A DNA stretch of 34,961 bases from Bacillota bacterium (GTDB lineage: Bacteria; Bacillota; Clostridia; Lachnospirales; CAG-274). Shown piece by piece: positions 32,713 to 34,961 of the stretch; position 1 is the first letter of the stretch, and the number at the start of each line of letters is the position of its first letter. The notes beneath the pieces are model-generated. The model searched no databases, was not told where the DNA came from, and saw only the letters and a list, made by a program, of their open reading frames with translations. The stretch covers positions 1 to 34,961 of the forward strand of contig JAFSVK010000034.1 of assembly GCA_017444985.1 (NCBI GenBank). Reading direction: 5' to 3'. A program made the translations under genes and the position numbers.

Positions 32713-33963
32713 ATGAAAAAACCGTTCGTAACAAAAGAAAAAATAGAAGAGATAGTTAAAACGATACCTACACCTTTTCATATTTATGACGAAAAGGGCA
32801 TAAGAGAAAATGCAAGAAAGCTTATGAAAGCTTTTTCATGGAATAAGGGTTACAGAGAGTTTTTTGCCGTTAAGGCGACTCCCACACCCGCAATATTAAA
32901 TATATTGAAAGAAGAGGGGTGCGGTACGGACTGCTCATCCGAGACAGAGCTTATGATGAGCCAAAAGTGTGGCTTTAACGGAGATTACATTATGTTTTCC
33001 TCCAACGACACACCTAAAGAAGAGTTTGCTTTCGCAAATAAGCTCGGGGCAACAATAAACCTTGACGATATAACACATATAGAAGTTTTAAAAAATACCT
33101 GTGGTATACCTAAAAAAATATCCTGCAGATTTAATCCCGGCGGTGTTTTCTCCTTGGGTACGGATATTATGGATAACCCGGGAGATGCCAAATACGGTAT
33201 GACAAGACAACAGCTTAAAGATGCTTATAAACAGCTTAAGGCTTTAGGTGCGGAGGAGTTCGGTATGCACGCTTTTCTTGCCAGCAATACCGTAAGTAAC
33301 GACTACTATCCCACCCTTGCAAAAATACTTTTTGAACTTGCGGTAGAAATCAAAAACGAAACGGGTATATCATTAAGCTTTATAAATCTTTCGGGAGGTG
33401 TGGGAATACCCTATACTCCCGATAAAGCACCTAACGATATTGAGATCATAGGTGAGGGTGTACACAAGGCATTTGATGAAATCCTTGTGCCTAACGGCCT
33501 TGGAGATGTAAGTATATTTACGGAACTCGGAAGATTTATGCTTGCACCCTACGGACACCTTATAACAAAGGTAATAAACGAAAAGCATACCTACAAGGAA
33601 TATATAGGCGTTGACGCTTGTGCGGCTAACCTTATGAGACCTGCTATTTACGGGGCTTATCATCACATAACCGTTTTGGGAAAGGAAAATGAACCCTGTG
33701 ATAAAAAATACGACGTTACGGGTTCACTCTGTGAAAATAATGACAAATTTGCCATAGACAGAATGCTTCCCGAAATAGAAATAGGCGATTATATTGCCAT
33801 ACACGATACGGGAGCACACGGTTTTTCAATGGGATATAACTATAACGGAAAGCTGAGATCTTCCGAGGTACTTTTGCGTGAGGACGGAAGCTTTAAAATG
33901 ATAAGGCGTGCCGAGACCCCCGAGGACTACTTTGCGACCCTTGAAGGATTTTGGGAGTTATAA
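32713..33963 (+). CDS. lysA: Diaminopimelate decarboxylase
   Basis: LysA is a PLP enzyme that converts meso-diaminopimelate to lysine and so also influences cell-wall precursor supply. The 416 residues begin at ATG 32713 (GAAAGGA SD at 32697-32703); an upstream TTG at 32695 would overlap the SD. The PLP lysine is K54 in FFAVKATPTP. Other signatures are NLSGGVGIPY, ELGRFMLAPYG, the active-site Cys in GSLCENNDKFA and HDTGAHGFSMGYNYNG. It belongs to the clostridial subgroup with HAFLASNTV in place of the usual HCHIGSQ. It is monocistronic, with its own promoter and a new promoter downstream. Confidence 0.95.
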   Translation: MKKPFVTKEKIEEIVKTIPTPFHIYDEKGIRENARKLMKAFSWNKGYREFFAVKATPTPAILNILKEEGCGTDCSSETELMMSQKCGFNGDYIMFSSNDTPKEEFAFANKLGATINLDDITHIEVLKNTCGIPKKISCRFNPGGVFSLGTDIMDNPGDAKYGMTRQQLKDAYKQLKALGAEEFGMHAFLASNTVSNDYYPTLAKILFELAVEIKNETGISLSFINLSGGVGIPYTPDKAPNDIEIIGEGVHKAFDEILVPNGLGDVSIFTELGRFMLAPYGHLITKVINEKHTYKEYIGVDACAANLMRPAIYGAYHHITVLGKENEPCDKKYDVTGSLCENNDKFAIDRMLPEIEIGDYIAIHDTGAHGFSMGYNYNGKLRSSEVLLREDGSFKMIRRAETPEDYFATLEGFWEL

Positions 33964-33990
33964 AAGCAGAATGGTGTAATTAAAGACACC

Positions 33991-34019
33991 TTGACATCAA
34001 GACACAAATATTGTATTAT
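33991..34019 (+). promoter_or_regulatory. Predicted sigma-A promoter of gpmA
   Basis: Perfect TTGACA (33991-33996) and TATTAT (34014-34019) with a 17-nt spacer. A strong AGGAGG SD (34039-34044) precedes the ATG at 34053. Confidence 0.75.
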
Positions 34020-34052
34020 TAGGGAAGTCATAAAATCAGGAGGATAATATAA

Positions 34053-34799
34053 ATGAAAAAACTTGTACTTGTAAGACACGGCGAAAGTGAGTGGAACAAG
34101 CTTAATCTTTTCACCGGTTGGATGGATGTTGATTTAAGTGAAAAAGGACATGAAGAGGCTAAACAGGCAGGAAAGACATTAAAAGAAGAAGGCTATGATT
34201 TTGATGTATGCTATACCTCCTACCTTAAAAGAGCTATACATACTTTAAATCATATACTTGATGAAATGGACAGAAACTGGTTGCCCGTAATAAAGACATG
34301 GAAACTCAACGAGCGTCACTATGGTGCGCTTCAGGGTCTTAACAAGAGCGAAACAGCTGAAAAGTACGGTGAAGATCAGGTTAAGATATGGAGAAGATCC
34401 TTTGATATCAAGCCCCCTGCACTTGAACCCGATGATGAGAGAGCCGCTCAGAACAATCCCGCATATCGTGATGTGGATGCGGCACAGCTTCCTCTTAATG
34501 AAAGCCTTGAAACGACTATAGAAAGAGCTGTTCCTTTCTTTGAGGATGTTATAAAGAAGGATATGGAATCGGGAAAGAGAGTAATAATAGCCGCTCACGG
34601 TAATTCTCTCAGAGCTCTTGTAAAATATTTTGACGGTCTTTCCGATGAAGAGATCATAAGTGTAAATATACCTACGGGTGTGCCTCTTGTTTACGAGTTT
34701 GATGATAATTTCAAGGTTTTAAACAAGTATTACTTAGGTGACCAGGAAGCTTTAAAGGCTAAAATGGAAGCTGTGGCAAACCAAGGAAAGAAGAAATAA
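34053..34799 (+). CDS. gpmA: 2,3-bisphosphoglycerate-dependent phosphoglycerate mutase
   Basis: GpmA interconverts 3- and 2-phosphoglycerate in glycolysis through a phosphohistidine. The 248-residue chain has the phosphoacceptor motif [10 protein letters not shown] (His9), [28 protein letters not shown], the [16 protein letters not shown] region and the second catalytic His in [13 protein letters not shown]. Length and motif order are normal for the cofactor-dependent class. It has its own promoter and AGGAGG SD, and is followed by an array of hairpins at the window end. Confidence 0.97.
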   Translation: MKKLVLVRHGESEWNKLNLFTGWMDVDLSEKGHEEAKQAGKTLKEEGYDFDVCYTSYLKRAIHTLNHILDEMDRNWLPVIKTWKLNERHYGALQGLNKSETAEKYGEDQVKIWRRSFDIKPPALEPDDERAAQNNPAYRDVDAAQLPLNESLETTIERAVPFFEDVIKKDMESGKRVIIAAHGNSLRALVKYFDGLSDEEIISVNIPTGVPLVYEFDDNFKVLNKYYLGDQEALKAKMEAVANQGKKK

Positions 34800-34801
34800 G
34801 G

Positions 34802-34939
34802 GGTGTGAAATATCACACCACGGCAAAAATGAGATTTTTGCCGATAAACAGCCGTTCTGCGCGCCTCTTTAGGGAGGCAAAAGCACTTTTGACTATCGTC
34901 AAAAGCCACCCTATGGGTGTCCCGATTACTTTTTTCGGG
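34802..34939. repeat. Array of six consecutive hairpins at the window end
   Basis: Stems in order: GGTGTGA/TCACACC (34802-34819, perfect, possible terminator of gpmA), CGGCAAAAAT/ATTTTTGCCG (34821-34843), GCCTC/GAGGC (34863-34878), CTTTTGAC/GTCAAAAG (34886-34905), CACCC/GGGTG (34907-34919) and CCCGA/TCGGG (34921-34939). There is no ORF. The stretch may extend past the window. Confidence 0.7.
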
Positions 34940-34961
34940 TGCACAACTTGCCCGTCTGCAA

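Overview
The window looks like core chromosome of an anaerobic, rod-shaped, A+T-rich Bacillota (class Clostridia), probably a polysaccharide-degrading or gut-type lineage. Evidence: strong Shine-Dalgarno (SD) sites, sigma-A-type promoters, an FMN riboswitch, SLH-like repeats, a dockerin on a GH16 enzyme, MreB, FtsEX with a PcsB/EnvC-type hydrolase, a flavodiiron protein, and heavy ATA/AGA codon use. I cannot name the species.

Layout. 1-355: the cut end of a palindromic MITE-like repeat, a short hairpin repeat and a promoter. 356-5988: folate operon (folC, HD-domain protein, folP, fused folB-folK) ending in a secreted SLH/M13 metallopeptidase. 5999-11084: riboflavin operon (promoter, FMN riboswitch, terminator, ribD, ribE, ribBA, ribH) followed by a secreted copper-amine-oxidase-N/DUF3298-like protein. 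11176-12237: secreted GH16 glycosidase with C-terminal dockerin. 12432-13855: zinc-ribbon membrane protein with heptapeptide repeats, plus a small tail-anchored protein. 14104-21263: transketolase, HD phosphohydrolase, a divergent acetylglutamate-kinase-like protein, flavodiiron protein, a 159-bp MITE-like element, a CNNM/HlyC-type CBS transporter and MreB. 21390-30979: CdaR-type regulator, a 490-bp hairpin-rich spacer, ftsE, ftsX with a Thr-rich insertion, an M23 coiled-coil hydrolase, a beta-propeller protein, a small flavoprotein and a large membrane protein. 31015-32550 (minus strand): HerA-like ATPase. 32713-34799: lysA and gpmA. The window ends in an array of hairpins.

How the genes fit together. 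Two cofactor operons (folate, FMN/FAD) lie side by side. The ftsE-ftsX-M23 block is the membrane switch that activates a peptidoglycan hydrolase during growth or division; MreB and LysA (lysine/diaminopimelate) also serve cell-wall growth. Many products are exported.

I see no phage, CRISPR, toxin-antitoxin, retron or classical defence system. The most unusual signals are: the near-palindromic 159-bp element, which inserted cleanly at an operon junction and has an inverted second copy at the window start; smaller dispersed hairpin repeats; a kinase-family protein that has lost glycine pairs in three loops; the roughly 105-residue Thr-rich insertion in the extracellular domain of FtsX; and a Cys-bearing HD protein inside the folate operon.
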